Shown: positions 1 through 9,553 of the stretch, piece after piece
Layout of the letters: the number at the start of each line of letters is the position of its first letter
Numbering within the stretch: position 1 is the first letter of the stretch
Assembly: GCF_000430825.1 (NCBI RefSeq)
Contig: NZ_AUMT01000008.1
Location: 62,001-126,000 of the forward strand
Origin: Chryseobacterium daeguense DSM 19388
GTDB taxonomy: Bacteria > Bacteroidota > Bacteroidia > Flavobacteriales > Weeksellaceae
Direction: 5' to 3'
Length of the DNA stretch: 64,000 nt
Program-made: the position numbers and the translations under genes
Notes under the pieces: model-generated
Told to the model about the DNA's origin: nothing
Seen by the model: only the letters and a program-made list of their open reading frames with translations
Databases searched by the model: none

Positions 1-2
1 CT

Positions 3-2042
3 GAAAAAGCCAAGCTCATTAAAAATGTGCTGGGAATCTCCACCGTGGAAGATTTTTTGACCTTCTTCCCTATCCGTTATCTCGATAAAAGCAAAGTGCA
101 TACAATTTCCCAGCTGCAAAATGTAACAACGGACGTACAGCTGAAAGGGAAAATCACCAGTGTTCAGGAGATACAGACCGGAAAGGTAAAGCGTCTCTCC
201 GCAAAATTCAATGATGATACGGGAACGATGGATCTTGTGTGGTTCCAATATTCGAAATGGATGAAAGAGCAGCTTCCGATTAATAAAGAAATTTATATTT
301 TCGGGAAGATCAATGTTTTCAATAATCAATTTTCTATGCCACATCCGGAAATAGAAGTTGAGGAGAAAAAAGATACTGATAACCGCTTAAAACCAATCTA
401 TCCAAGCTCAGAAAAATTAACGAAAAGAGGTTTAAATCAAAAATTTTTCCAGAATGTTTTGCGCAATATCTGTAAAGAGATTCCCAATCTTATTCAGGAA
501 AATTTTCCGGATTATATGATGAAAGCCTTTAAATTTTTATCAAGACAGCATACCTACATTAATATCCATTTCCCAAAAGATATGGAACATTTTGAAAAGG
601 CAAATTATCGTCTGAAGTTTGAAGAATCATTCTTTTTCCAGTTGGGCTACGGTTTAAAAAAAATCCATCACAAAAGTCACACTATAGGAAATCCCTTCCC
701 TATTGTAGGAGATTATTTCAATAATTTTTACGAAAATCATCTTCCCTTTGACCTTACCGGTGCTCAGAAAAGAGTATTGAAAGAAATCCGCCTGGATATG
801 AAAAAACCTATCCAGATGAACAGGCTTCTGCAGGGTGATGTAGGTTCCGGGAAAACAATGGTGGCACTGCTTACGATGCTTATTGCAAAAGATAATGGAT
901 TCCAGAGCTGTATGATGGCTCCCACGGAAATCCTTGCCCAACAGCATTATAACGGGATTAAAGATCTTTTAAAAGATACAAAAGTCAATGTACGGCTTCT
1001 TACAGGTTCCACGAAAGCATCTGAACGGAAAATTATTCATGAAGAATTAGAAAACGGCGAACTTTCTATTCTTGTAGGAACTCATGCTGTTTTGGAGGAT
1101 AAAGTTAAATTTAAAAACCTTGGACTGGCCATTATTGATGAGCAGCACAGATTCGGGGTTGCGCAGAGAGCGAAGCTTTGGGCTAAAAATAAGATACCGC
1201 CTCATATCCTTGTAATGACCGCCACGCCTATTCCGCGAACGCTTGCCATGAGCTTTTATTCTGATCTTGACGTTTCTGTAATTGATGAAATGCCAGTAGG
1301 AAGAAAACCCATCATCACCGCTCACAGACGGGAAAAAGACAAGGCCTACGTCTACAATTTCTGCAGGGAAGAAATCCAGAAAGGGAGACAGGTATATTTT
1401 GTGTATCCTTTGATTGAGGAATCCGAGACGCTCGATTATAAAAATTTAATGACAGGGCTGGAAAATGTGATGGATAATTTCCCGCATTATAACGTCACCA
1501 TGCTTCACGGCAAAATGAGACCTGACGAAAAAGATGCCGCAATGAGCTATTTTGCTTCTGGAAAAGCAGAAATTATGGTGGCTACAACGGTAATTGAAGT
1601 AGGTGTCAACGTACCGAACGCCTCGGTAATGGTCATTGAAAGTGCGGAAAGATTCGGGCTGTCACAGCTTCATCAGCTTCGTGGCCGTGTAGGGCGTGGT
1701 GCAGAGCAAAGCTACTGTATTCTTATGACTTCCGATAAATTATCATCAGACAGCAGGACCCGCATCAAAACAATGGTAGAGACCAATGACGGCTTTAAAA
1801 TTTCGGAGGTTGATATGCAGCTCCGTGGTCCCGGCGATATTCTGGGAACGCAGCAAAGTGGTGTGGTAGATTTTAAAAGGCTTGATCTGGTAAACGATTC
1901 AGCGATTATTAAGGTGACAAAAAATACGGTGGAAAAAATTCTGGAGGCCGATCCTTTGCTTTCAAGACCGGATCACCAGATTATTAAAAATTATTACCTG
2001 AGAAATTATAAAGGAAAAAATAAGTGGAGTAAAATTTCATAA
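3..2042 (+). CDS. recG: ATP-dependent DNA helicase RecG (5' end cut by window)
   Basis: RecG branch-migration helicase, which rewinds stalled forks and processes Holliday junctions. The frame is already open at base 3, and the codons before the GTG at 27 (reading EKAKLIKNV) continue the family's N-terminal helix-hairpin region, so the true start lies to the left of the window. Seen in order: wedge/OB domain (about residues 30-200, counted from the GTG), Walker A GDVGSGKT near residue 269, DEQH box near 370, and helicase motif VI QLRGRVGRG near 550. The visible ~680 codons fit a full-length RecG lacking only a short N-terminus. A hairpin follows the stop. Identity is very sure. Confidence 0.97.
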   Translation, partial: EKAKLIKNVLGISTVEDFLTFFPIRYLDKSKVHTISQLQNVTTDVQLKGKITSVQEIQTGKVKRLSAKFNDDTGTMDLVWFQYSKWMKEQLPINKEIYIFGKINVFNNQFSMPHPEIEVEEKKDTDNRLKPIYPSSEKLTKRGLNQKFFQNVLRNICKEIPNLIQENFPDYMMKAFKFLSRQHTYINIHFPKDMEHFEKANYRLKFEESFFFQLGYGLKKIHHKSHTIGNPFPIVGDYFNNFYENHLPFDLTGAQKRVLKEIRLDMKKPIQMNRLLQGDVGSGKTMVALLTMLIAKDNGFQSCMMAPTEILAQQHYNGIKDLLKDTKVNVRLLTGSTKASERKIIHEELENGELSILVGTHAVLEDKVKFKNLGLAIIDEQHRFGVAQRAKLWAKNKIPPHILVMTATPIPRTLAMSFYSDLDVSVIDEMPVGRKPIITAHRREKDKAYVYNFCREEIQKGRQVYFVYPLIEESETLDYKNLMTGLENVMDNFPHYNVTMLHGKMRPDEKDAAMSYFASGKAEIMVATTVIEVGVNVPNASVMVIESAERFGLSQLHQLRGRVGRGAEQSYCILMTSDKLSSDSRTRIKTMVETNDGFKISEVDMQLRGPGDILGTQQSGVVDFKRLDLVNDSAIIKVTKNTVEKILEADPLLSRPDHQIIKNYYLRNYKGKNKWSKIS

Positions 2043-2046
2043 AAAA

Positions 2047-2075
2047 ACCGCGAAAAGATATGATCTTCACGCGGT
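2047..2075. terminator. Hairpin after recG
   Basis: ACCGCG...CGCGGT stem starting 5 bases after the recG stop. The T-tract lies on the minus-strand side, so it would act best on transcripts coming from the AraC/receiver operon, but it may work in both directions. Confidence 0.55.
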
Positions 2076-2608
2076 CCCCCTTATAAAACTGTTATTTTGA
2101 AGAAATTACTTTACTTCGTTTAAATAAATTACTTTAATATTTTATTCAACTTAATATTTTGTGATATGGTGTTTTTTTTATACTAAGTTTAGATCTACAT
2201 TAAAATAAAACAAAATGAATTATGTTTCCAATTTTTCTTATAAAAACTAACTGTCTGTTTCGCTGAAGGATTTTAAAAAATGAAACGAATAAAGTTCCTC
2301 CGGCTAAGCTTAAGTTTTCATGATTGTACCGTTTTGTTTAAAGATCTTCTACGCTTTTTATTGGAAATTCATATAATTCATTTTGTTAACTAACATTGTG
2401 ATTTATATAATTTAGTTTCTCATTTGAAACAATTATTTTCCATTCATTTATTGTTTTTTATATGGTAAATTTGTGTTCAAAATTTACAGTATAAAAATGT
2501 AATAATTTATAAAATTAATTCAGATATAAATTATCACTATTTTGTGAATATTAATAGAGCAAATATAAAAATTAAATTTCATTCTAGAAATAAATAAGTG
2601 AATTTTTT
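2076..2608. other. AT-rich intergenic region, no gene seen
   Basis: About 530 bases of very AT-rich sequence between convergent genes, with no credible ORF. Bases about 2339-2354 read AAAGATCTTCTACGCT on the plus strand, one base different from a motif conserved in the tRNA-array spacer elements near 46.3, 46.8 and 47.05 kb. A decayed copy or chance are both possible. Confidence 0.5.
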
Positions 2609-3055
2609 TCACACTTTCATGATAAAATTATTTTTATTTAATCCTGATGTATGATATTGCCAGTTGACCGTCATAATTTCATTGACAGATTTCTTCATAT
2701 CATCATCATTATCAATTATTTCCATTAAAATATTAGCTCCTTTTACAAATAATTCTTCTTCGTCCGCAGTAGTAATCTGTCGGGAAAATACAGCAATAAT
2801 CATATTATCGAAACGGGAATCTGCTCTGATACCTTCCAGACAATCAAAAATATTTTCATCTGAATTTTCAAAATCAATGAATAAAATTTCATGAACCACA
2901 GCTTCAGCTCTATTCATACTATTTATGAAATCTTTATAGCTATTTTGTATCTGAAGCTTGTTTGCTACCCTTACTTCTTTAAATATTTTTTTAAACAAAA
3001 CCGCATTGCTTTCATCACGATCTATCACAACCACATTAAGATACTCTTTAGTCAT
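2609..3055 (-). CDS. Receiver-domain-like response regulator
   Basis: Small (148 aa) protein resembling a CheY-type receiver domain: hydrophobic beta strands (LNVVVIDRDES, EILFIDFEN, MIIAVFSR) alternate with helices, and an acidic pair (DRD) sits after strand 1. I start it at the ATG at 3055 and not further upstream, because that ATG overlaps the stop of the upstream AraC-type gene (ATGACTAA), a typical coupling arrangement. The C-terminus has no DNA-binding domain. Probably works with the upstream HTH gene as a split regulator; what it senses is unknown. Confidence 0.7.
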   Translation of the reverse strand: MTKEYLNVVVIDRDESNAVLFKKIFKEVRVANKLQIQNSYKDFINSMNRAEAVVHEILFIDFENSDENIFDCLEGIRADSRFDNMIIAVFSRQITTADEEELFVKGANILMEIIDNDDDMKKSVNEIMTVNWQYHTSGLNKNNFIMKV

Positions 3056-3626
3056 ACTGCATTCCGGCCTTAATTGCACTTTGAACTTTTCGTTTCCTTG
3101 CAATAATTTTTTGAAATTGTGAGGGTGTAATTCCCGTAGTATTTTTAAACTGGCTGCTGAGATGGGCCACACTGGAATAATTCAGCCTGTGAGCAATTTC
3201 AGTAAGGTTCAGCTTTTTATTGATAATCAAACTCTTAGCATATTCTATCTTCTGAAGAATGATAAAGTTTTCTATTGAGGTGTGTGTAAACTCAGAAAAG
3301 AGATTAGACAGGTATCCATAGCTGTGATTCAGTCTTTCTGAGATGTAGATTGAGGCTTTTACCGGTATGGCTTCATGGGAAAATACAAGATCTGAAATAG
3401 CATCCTTAATTTTTTGAACTAAAGCCGTTTTATGGTTTTCAATAATCTCAATGCCGTAGTCCTCAAGATTCTCCTTAAAAATCTTATGCTGTTCCTGGGT
3501 AAATGATTCATAAAATTCCACTTCCCCGAAATTCAGCAGACGGTACTTCAGACCGTGCTCTTTAAGTTTATCATCCAACACTTTCTGGCAAAGAGCATTG
3601 AAATTAAATTTTACATACATTTTCAT
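3048..3626 (-). CDS. AraC-family HTH transcriptional regulator
   Basis: 192 aa. The N-terminal ~60 residues form a small alpha/beta domain (YRLLNFGEVEFYE), followed by a C-terminal AraC/XylS double helix-turn-helix: residues about 95-180 include SYGYLSNLFSEF, NLTEIAHRLNYSSVAHLSSQFKN and the family end-motif TGITPSQFQ. A transcription factor, cytoplasmic. The stop overlaps the start of the receiver-like gene by 8 nt, so the two are translationally coupled. Target genes cannot be read from the sequence. Confidence 0.88.
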   Translation of the reverse strand: MKMYVKFNFNALCQKVLDDKLKEHGLKYRLLNFGEVEFYESFTQEQHKIFKENLEDYGIEIIENHKTALVQKIKDAISDLVFSHEAIPVKASIYISERLNHSYGYLSNLFSEFTHTSIENFIILQKIEYAKSLIINKKLNLTEIAHRLNYSSVAHLSSQFKNTTGITPSQFQKIIARKRKVQSAIKAGMQYD

Positions 3627-3708
3627 CCTGATATAGTGTATAAATTCAATGGTAAATATAATGCTTATTTCATTTAAAAGTGAAATAAAAAGATAGAATT
3701 AATTCAAT

Positions 3709-3736
3709 AAAAAAACTCCTGTATAAGCATACAGGA
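3709..3736 (-). terminator. Rho-independent terminator after GNAT gene
   Basis: On the minus strand a TCCTGTAT / ATACAGGA stem with an AAGC-type loop is followed by a run of T. It lies about 160 bases downstream of the acetyltransferase stop. Confidence 0.75.
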
Positions 3737-3897
3737 ATTTTAAACACTAAGGATGAAAAAAATATACCGATAAAAAGCTAAAAAAAGCTTAAACCAAGCA
3801 TATGAATGTATTTTTATGAGTGATTTGGTTTTGATGCAAAGATGTACAAAAAAAACACATCACTATTTATAGAATTATAATCAAAAATTATAGAATT

Positions 3898-4410
3898 TTA
3901 ATTCATTTGTTTGTGAATTAAAAACTCCATAAGATAATCGTCCATTACAAAACCATCTCCAATATCTAATACAACCTCATCATATACACTGAAACCCTGT
4001 GATTTATAAAAATCTTTCGCAATATTTTCTTTGTTTACGTTTAGAATAATTCTTTTATTACCAAAATCTGTCACCTTTACTTTCAAAAACTCCAAAGCTG
4101 CTTTTCCTGCACCTTTTCCTTTGCTTTCAGGAACGAGGTAAATTCTGTGAAGCTTTGTCGTATCTTTTTCATAATCATGCTCATACCCCATAAAGCCATC
4201 GTAAGAGTCCGCTGTATCATCAAAAATTAAGTAATAATGGTATTTAGAGTTTTCAAGTTGGTTTTTAATCTCCTGCTGGGAATACATGTTTGTAAGCATA
4301 TATTCTATTTGCTCATCTGAAATAATTCCTGTATAAGCCTTTTCCCATGATCTTCTAGCGAGATCCTGAATCAAAGGAACATCTTTTTCTGTAGCTTCTA
4401 TAAATTTCAT
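3898..4410 (-). CDS. GNAT family N-acetyltransferase
   Basis: 170 aa GCN5-related acetyltransferase. It has the expected pattern: N-terminal strand/helix (IEATEKDVPLIQDLARRSW), the strand LHRIYLVPESKGKGAGKAALEFL containing the acetyl-CoA pyrophosphate loop (Q/R-x-x-G-x-G/A form, here KGKGAG at about residue 103), then RIILNVNKENIAKDFYKSQGF, the usual motif-B region. The acceptor substrate is unknown. Likely monocistronic: a terminator lies downstream and dapA's terminator lies upstream. Confidence 0.88.
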   Translation of the reverse strand: MKFIEATEKDVPLIQDLARRSWEKAYTGIISDEQIEYMLTNMYSQQEIKNQLENSKYHYYLIFDDTADSYDGFMGYEHDYEKDTTKLHRIYLVPESKGKGAGKAALEFLKVKVTDFGNKRIILNVNKENIAKDFYKSQGFSVYDEVVLDIGDGFVMDDYLMEFLIHKQMN

Positions 4411-4476
4411 TATTTAAAAAATTTTATAAATTAAAATTAAGGAATGAGTGGCCTTTCACTGCCATCTCAAATAAAA

Positions 4477-4504
4477 AAGGTGAAAGTTTTGAACCTTTCA
4501 CCTT
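4477..4504 (-). terminator. Rho-independent terminator after dapA
   Basis: Ten-base stem AAGGTGAAAG / CTTTCACCTT followed on the minus strand by a T-run; lies about 70 bases beyond the dapA stop. Confidence 0.8.
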
Positions 4505-4576
4505 AATATGTTTATTGTAACTCTAAAATGTTACTGTAAATTTACAATTCACCATAAAGCAAACTGATAATCACTT

Positions 4577-5449
4577 TTAAATATTCGCCATTTCAGCTTT
4601 TATTTTTGCATGCAAACCTTCTGAAGCTGCAACCAGAGGAAGCCTCAAATAGTTTTTAATAATTCCTTTTTCTGCTAAAATAACCTTGATTCCGCAAGGA
4701 TTTCCTTCTGCAAAAATAAGTCTTGTAATTTCCACTAATTTATTGTGAATTTCATAAGCTTCATCTACTTTTCTGTCAAAAGCCAACTGAACCATCGTAG
4801 AAAATTCTTTCGGATAAGCCTGTGCTATTACAGAAATTACGCCATTCCCGCCTGCCAGTGTTACAGGAAGAGTATATTCATCATCTCCCGAAACCAGATT
4901 AAAACCTTCCGGCTTTTTTCTCAGGATATCAAAATACTGAAGAATGTTAGGGGCCGCTTCTTTAATCAAAAATAAATTCGGGAATTCTTTTGCCAAACGT
5001 AAAGTAGTTTCCGCTTCAATATTTTGCCCTGTTCTCGAAGGAACGTTATAAATAATGATATTTTTACCGGTGGAAGCCAATGCTTTATAATGCTGATAAA
5101 GCCCTTCCTGATTAGGTTTATTATAATATGGAGATACAGAAAGTACTGCTTCAAATGCTGATAAATCTGTTTCTTCTATCTGTTTTTTAACATCAAGCGT
5201 ATTATTTCCGCCAATTCCCAACACCAAAGGCAAGCGTTTACTGTTCACCTTAATGATATGATCTACCACCTGTTTCTTCTCCTCAGCAGAAAGCGTTGCA
5301 GCTTCCGCCGTAGTTCCCAAAACAACTAAATAATTGGTTCCGTTTTCAATATTGTATTCCACAAGTTTTGTTAAACTGTCGAAATCAACGGATAAATCTT
5401 CATTAAAGGGTGTTACCAAAGCTACACCTACTCCTTTTAAAATGCTCAT
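4577..5449 (-). CDS. dapA: 4-hydroxy-tetrahydrodipicolinate synthase
   Basis: Condenses pyruvate with aspartate semialdehyde, the first committed step of lysine/diaminopimelate synthesis. 290 aa, the standard length for a TIM-barrel class I aldolase of this family. Seen: VALVTPFNED at the N-terminus, LGTTAEAATL (substrate loop), YYNKPNQEG, IYNVPSRTGQN with the catalytic Tyr, and LIKEAAPN with the Schiff-base Lys. A TAnnTTTG-type -7 element lies at 5469-5476, so the leader is short. Identity is sure. Confidence 0.96.
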   Translation of the reverse strand: MSILKGVGVALVTPFNEDLSVDFDSLTKLVEYNIENGTNYLVVLGTTAEAATLSAEEKKQVVDHIIKVNSKRLPLVLGIGGNNTLDVKKQIEETDLSAFEAVLSVSPYYNKPNQEGLYQHYKALASTGKNIIIYNVPSRTGQNIEAETTLRLAKEFPNLFLIKEAAPNILQYFDILRKKPEGFNLVSGDDEYTLPVTLAGGNGVISVIAQAYPKEFSTMVQLAFDRKVDEAYEIHNKLVEITRLIFAEGNPCGIKVILAEKGIIKNYLRLPLVAASEGLHAKIKAEMANI

Positions 5450-5468
5450 CTGTTAAAATTATTTTCCC

Positions 5469-5476
5469 CAAATTTA
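5469..5476 (-). promoter_or_regulatory. -7 promoter element (TAAATTTG) for dapA
   Basis: Perfect match on the minus strand to the Bacteroidota -7 consensus TAnnTTTG, 20 bases upstream of the dapA ATG. I did not find a convincing -33 TTTG at the right distance. Confidence 0.5.
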
Positions 5477-5530
5477 ATAATTTACTATAAGAATTTGTAA
5501 TAAATAATAATGTTTTATTATACATATAAT

Positions 5531-5538
5531 TATATTTG
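5531..5538 (+). promoter_or_regulatory. -7 promoter element (TATATTTG) for split 5'-nucleotidase operon
   Basis: Perfect TAnnTTTG match 19 bases before the ATG at 5557. An in-frame TTG at 5536 lies inside this element, which rules it out as the start codon. Confidence 0.55.
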
Positions 5539-5556
5539 CATATACTAAAAGATATT

Positions 5557-6315
5557 ATGAAAAATAAATTCTTATTATTAGGAATTTCCCTGGCAATATT
5601 TTCCGCTTGCAAGACGGCATCTCCGCTGCAGGTAGCGAATATACAGACCCAGAAGAATATTTCTGTTAATAACGAACTTACGAATGATGAGGAGTTTGTA
5701 AAAGTTATTGAACCTTATAAGCAAAAACTGGATAAGGAAATGAATCAGAAGATTTCCCATACCAGCGTAGACCTTACCAAACAGGGAGATAACAACAATC
5801 TGGGCAATCTTTTAGCCGACTATACTTTTGATGGAGCAAATGAATGGGCAAAAATCAACCTTAAAAAAAATGTAGATGCCGCCCTGATCAATATCGGGGG
5901 AATCCGTACAACGATCGGGAAAGGAGATATTATGCTGAAAAGCGTTTTTGAAGTAATGCCTTTCGAAAATGAAGTGATTATTGTAAAAATGAAAGGAACA
6001 GATCTGCAGGGGCTTTTTGATTATTATGCAAAAACTCAGGTGAACAATCCCGTTTCCCATTTATACATTGAAACTAATAATGGACAACTGACGAAAACTT
6101 TAATCAACGGAAAAGCAGTAGATCCCACACAGGATTATTATATCGCTACGTCTGATTATCTGGCTTTGGGCGGAGACAATATGAAATTTTTCGCAAAAGG
6201 GGAAGCTATTTCTACAGGAATAAAATTAAGAGATCTTTTTATTGATTATTTTAAGAAAAATCCTGAAGTGACGGCCAAAACAGATGTTCGTTTAAATTTT
6301 ATCGGTAAGAAATAA
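5557..6315 (+). CDS. 5'-nucleotidase C-terminal domain lipoprotein
   Basis: 252 aa from the ATG at 5557. An N-terminal lipoprotein signal (KNKFLLLGISLAIFSACK, lipobox Cys about residue 18) precedes a 5_nucleotid_C domain: GNLLADYTFDGANEW, ALINIGGIRTTIGKGDI, VMPFENEVIIVKMKG and DYLALGGDNMKFF are the substrate-pocket motifs of the UshA C-terminal half. It has no metallophosphatase half of its own; that half is the next gene, overlapping by one base (TAATG). The two presumably assemble into one periplasmic nucleotidase or UDP-sugar hydrolase. Family assignment is sure; the exact substrate is not. Confidence 0.88.
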   Translation: MKNKFLLLGISLAIFSACKTASPLQVANIQTQKNISVNNELTNDEEFVKVIEPYKQKLDKEMNQKISHTSVDLTKQGDNNNLGNLLADYTFDGANEWAKINLKKNVDAALINIGGIRTTIGKGDIMLKSVFEVMPFENEVIIVKMKGTDLQGLFDYYAKTQVNNPVSHLYIETNNGQLTKTLINGKAVDPTQDYYIATSDYLALGGDNMKFFAKGEAISTGIKLRDLFIDYFKKNPEVTAKTDVRLNFIGKK

Positions 6316-7265
6316 TGGATAGAAAAAAGTTTTTAAAGGCAATAGGAGGCGGAACTTTAGCTATGGCTATGGCTCCCAATATGATGATGGCGGAAGAATT
6401 GAAAATCTTTGATCTGAAATCCGCAAACAAACTTACCATTCTTCATACCAACGACCAGCACAGCAGAATCGAGCCTTTTGATACAAGCTATACCAAAAAT
6501 CCCAATCAGGGAGGTTTTGCAAGAAGGGCAAGCTTAATTCAGCAGATCAGAAATCAGGAATCCAATGTTTTGCTTCTTGATTCCGGAGATATTTTCCAAG
6601 GAACTCCTTATTTTAACTTTTTCGGAGGCGAGCTGGAGTTTAAGCTAATGTCAATGATGAAGTACGACGCTTCCACAATGGGAAATCATGATTTTGATAA
6701 CGGACTGGACGGATTTTTAAAGGTTTTGCCTAATGCAAAGTTTCCATTTATCTGTTCGAATTATGACTTTAAAAATACAATTCTGGACGGAAAAACTTCT
6801 CCATATAAGATTTTCAATAAAAACGGAATCAAAGTGGGAATTTTCGGTGTGGGAATTCAATTGGATGGATTGGTTGGAAAAAAACAATACGGAGAAACAG
6901 TATATTCTGACCCGGTAGATGTGGCTCAGCATTATTCCAATTTCCTTAAAAACGAGCAAAAATGTGATCTTGTGATCTGCCTTTCGCACATTGGCTATGA
7001 TTATAAAGACGAACCCAATAAAGTAAGTGATAAAATCTTAGCCGCCAAAACAGAAAATATTGATATTATTCTTGGAGGCCATACCCATACTTTTTTACCC
7101 GAACCACAAAAATATACCAACAGACAAGGTAAGAGTGTTCTGGTAAACCAGGTTGGATGGGCCGGTCTTCTTTTAGGCAGGATAGATTTTTTCTTTGATT
7201 CAAATAAAAACGTACAACATATTTCCTGGAACAATCAGGCAATTGACAGCAGCATAATAGCATAA
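6315..7265 (+). CDS. 5'-nucleotidase/UDP-sugar hydrolase metallophosphatase half
   Basis: 316 aa calcineurin-like phosphoesterase with all metal-binding blocks of UshA/5'-nucleotidase in order: LHTNDQHSRIEP, LLDSGDIFQGTP, TMGNHDFDNG, CLSHIGYD, ILGGHTHTF. The N-terminus (MDRKKFLKAIGGGTLAMAMAP) resembles a Tat-like leader, without a clear twin arginine (RKK), so export is likely but the route is uncertain. It lacks the C-terminal substrate domain, which is the gene just upstream; stop and start overlap (TAATG). Genes are in the reverse of the domain order in fused UshA. Confidence 0.9.
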   Translation: MDRKKFLKAIGGGTLAMAMAPNMMMAEELKIFDLKSANKLTILHTNDQHSRIEPFDTSYTKNPNQGGFARRASLIQQIRNQESNVLLLDSGDIFQGTPYFNFFGGELEFKLMSMMKYDASTMGNHDFDNGLDGFLKVLPNAKFPFICSNYDFKNTILDGKTSPYKIFNKNGIKVGIFGVGIQLDGLVGKKQYGETVYSDPVDVAQHYSNFLKNEQKCDLVICLSHIGYDYKDEPNKVSDKILAAKTENIDIILGGHTHTFLPEPQKYTNRQGKSVLVNQVGWAGLLLGRIDFFFDSNKNVQHISWNNQAIDSSIIA

Positions 7266-7267
7266 GC

Positions 7268-9553
7268 ATGAAAAAACTTTCTCTACTTTCCCTTGGTATT
7301 TTGGCATCCCTGCAATTTGTAAATGCACAGAACATTTCTTCAAAAAAATGGGCAGACCTTTTTTCTTATAATAACGTTCTTGCCATGAAGGAAGATAATG
7401 GTAAAATTATCGCAGCCGCAGAAAACGGGGTATTTTATTACACGATATCTTCAGGTGAAATTACCAAGCTGTCCAAAGCAAACGGCTTGCATGAGGTAAG
7501 AATTTCTGCTTTTGACTATAATCCCCAGAATAAAATTGGCCTTATCGGTTATCAGAATGGTTCTTTGGATGTGATTTCTCCGGACGGAATTACCTATGTA
7601 GTGGATATCCCCATCGCTACGGGATATAATGGAAGTAAGAGAATCAATCATATTTCTATTACGGGAGATCTGGCTGTAATTTCAGTGGGTTATGGTGTAT
7701 CTATTTTTGATTTAAAAAAGAAAGAATTTAAAGACTCTGCATTTTTCCTGACGGGTGGCGTTTACCAGGCAAGCAATGAAGCTACCATCTTCGGAAATAA
7801 AGTATTTTCCGTAACAAGTACAGGACTAAAAAGCCATGAGATGAACACCACTTTCCCGGTTTTCACCACATGGACTACAGAAATGGCAGGTTCATTCAAT
7901 CATATAGATTCTGAAAGTGTTTTGAGTTTTTCTTCCCCTACAACAGCTTATGTTTATAACGGAGGTACACCGGTGGCACTTGCACAATCCTTTACCAATG
8001 CCAAAGATGTAGTTGTGAATACTAATAACATCATTGTAACAGATGTAAACAGAGTATTTACCTTTAATACCAATGGTAACTTTAGCAATACAGTATCTTT
8101 CGGAGAAGAATGCAATACGGCAACCACAGTAGGAAGCAGTGTTTACGGCGGTACCGTATTATCAGGGATAAAAAACGAGTCAAATAATACTTTTAAGCCG
8201 GATGGTCCATATTTTAATTATGCATATAAGCTAAGCCTTTATGGTGAAAATCAGATATTGGTTTCAAGTGGAGGAAGAGAAAACCGATTCAATACGCCCC
8301 TTTTCAATGCTAAAAATCCAGGGTTTTATTATTTCAACGGAGGGGAATGGATATACCCATCGTATTTTATTGGTAATACAACAAGGTTTAATATCCTAGA
8401 TGTGGTTTCAGATCCGGCAAATCCTGATGATATTTTCTTTACCAATTATAATAATTCTACCGGGCGTGGTATTTATAAAATGAAGTATAATTCTGGAAGT
8501 AAAGATTTTACATTTACTAAAAATTATGACTTAGGAACTTCGGATTTTTATACAAGACGTCCCGTAGGTCTTACATTTGATGATGCTAATAATTTAATAG
8601 CAACCATTGCATTTTCCGGCCAAGGATCAGCTCAGGGACCTCTTACTTCCGTTGGAGCTTATGACAGAGCGACTGATGATTTTCTTATTAAAAATACAAC
8701 TATCTCTAATGGCGGGGCTCAGAAAGCAGTTTATTATGAAGGTTTGATGTGGATGCCAATTCCGAGAGTTAACAGCTTCTTGGCATACGATTACAAAAAA
8801 ACGATTAACACTTCAGATGATACAGAATATATTCTCAACCAGTCCAATGGCTTTGCTTCCAATTCAGGAGGATCCATCTCTGTGGCTATTGACAAATCCG
8901 GAGACGCGTGGATTGGCGGAGATATTGGTCTGAGAATTTTACCCAATGCCGTTTCAGCGATTAAGAACCCCACAAGTGCTACGGTAGAACCTATAATTAT
9001 TGAACAAAACGGGCTGGGTGAAGAACTTTTCAGAGATTCTCAAATCCTTCAGATAGAAGTGGATGGAGGAGATCATAAATGGGTTTCAGTAGATGGTGGC
9101 GGTGTTTATTATTTATCGCCAGACGGGCAACAGACGATTAAACATTTTACAAAAGAAAATTCCCCGTTACCTACCAACAGTATCACGGATATTAAAGTTG
9201 ACAGGAAAACGGGTAAAGTATATTTCGCATCCTATGACGGAATTGTAACATATCAGGGTGATGTCGCAGAGGTAGGTTCAGGCTTCGGGAATGTGTTAGT
9301 ATATCCTAACCCTGTTGTAACTTCTAATTTTAAAGGAAAAGTGACCATTAAAGGATTAGCGGAAGTTACTAACATCAGAATTGCGGATGTTACCGGAAAT
9401 GTAGTACATTCTGCAGTGGCAAGAGGAGGATATTATGAATGGGATCTTAACAATCAAAGAGGAAAAAGAGTAGCTTCAGGGATTTATTTTGTATTAATGA
9501 CCAACGAAGATGGCTCAGATAAAGCTACCGCAAAGATAGCTGTGGTTAATTAA
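7268..9553 (+). CDS. porZ: PorZ-like type IX secretion system protein
   Basis: 761 aa secreted protein: signal peptide MKKLSLLSLGILASLQFVNA, then two-component-regulator-type beta-propeller repeats (for example ENGVFYYTISSGEITKLSKA, QNGSLDVISPDG, SVDGGGVYYLSPDG), ending in a type A T9SS sorting domain (VYPNPVVTS at about residue 678, then ASGIYFVLMT). Length, two-propeller plus CTD architecture and linkage to recO match PorZ, the surface component that helps attach anionic LPS to T9SS cargo in Porphyromonas. It begins 2 bases after the nucleotidase stop, so it lies in the same operon. PorZ identity is recognised, not proven. Confidence 0.8.
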   Translation: MKKLSLLSLGILASLQFVNAQNISSKKWADLFSYNNVLAMKEDNGKIIAAAENGVFYYTISSGEITKLSKANGLHEVRISAFDYNPQNKIGLIGYQNGSLDVISPDGITYVVDIPIATGYNGSKRINHISITGDLAVISVGYGVSIFDLKKKEFKDSAFFLTGGVYQASNEATIFGNKVFSVTSTGLKSHEMNTTFPVFTTWTTEMAGSFNHIDSESVLSFSSPTTAYVYNGGTPVALAQSFTNAKDVVVNTNNIIVTDVNRVFTFNTNGNFSNTVSFGEECNTATTVGSSVYGGTVLSGIKNESNNTFKPDGPYFNYAYKLSLYGENQILVSSGGRENRFNTPLFNAKNPGFYYFNGGEWIYPSYFIGNTTRFNILDVVSDPANPDDIFFTNYNNSTGRGIYKMKYNSGSKDFTFTKNYDLGTSDFYTRRPVGLTFDDANNLIATIAFSGQGSAQGPLTSVGAYDRATDDFLIKNTTISNGGAQKAVYYEGLMWMPIPRVNSFLAYDYKKTINTSDDTEYILNQSNGFASNSGGSISVAIDKSGDAWIGGDIGLRILPNAVSAIKNPTSATVEPIIIEQNGLGEELFRDSQILQIEVDGGDHKWVSVDGGGVYYLSPDGQQTIKHFTKENSPLPTNSITDIKVDRKTGKVYFASYDGIVTYQGDVAEVGSGFGNVLVYPNPVVTSNFKGKVTIKGLAEVTNIRIADVTGNVVHSAVARGGYYEWDLNNQRGKRVASGIYFVLMTNEDGSDKATAKIAVVN

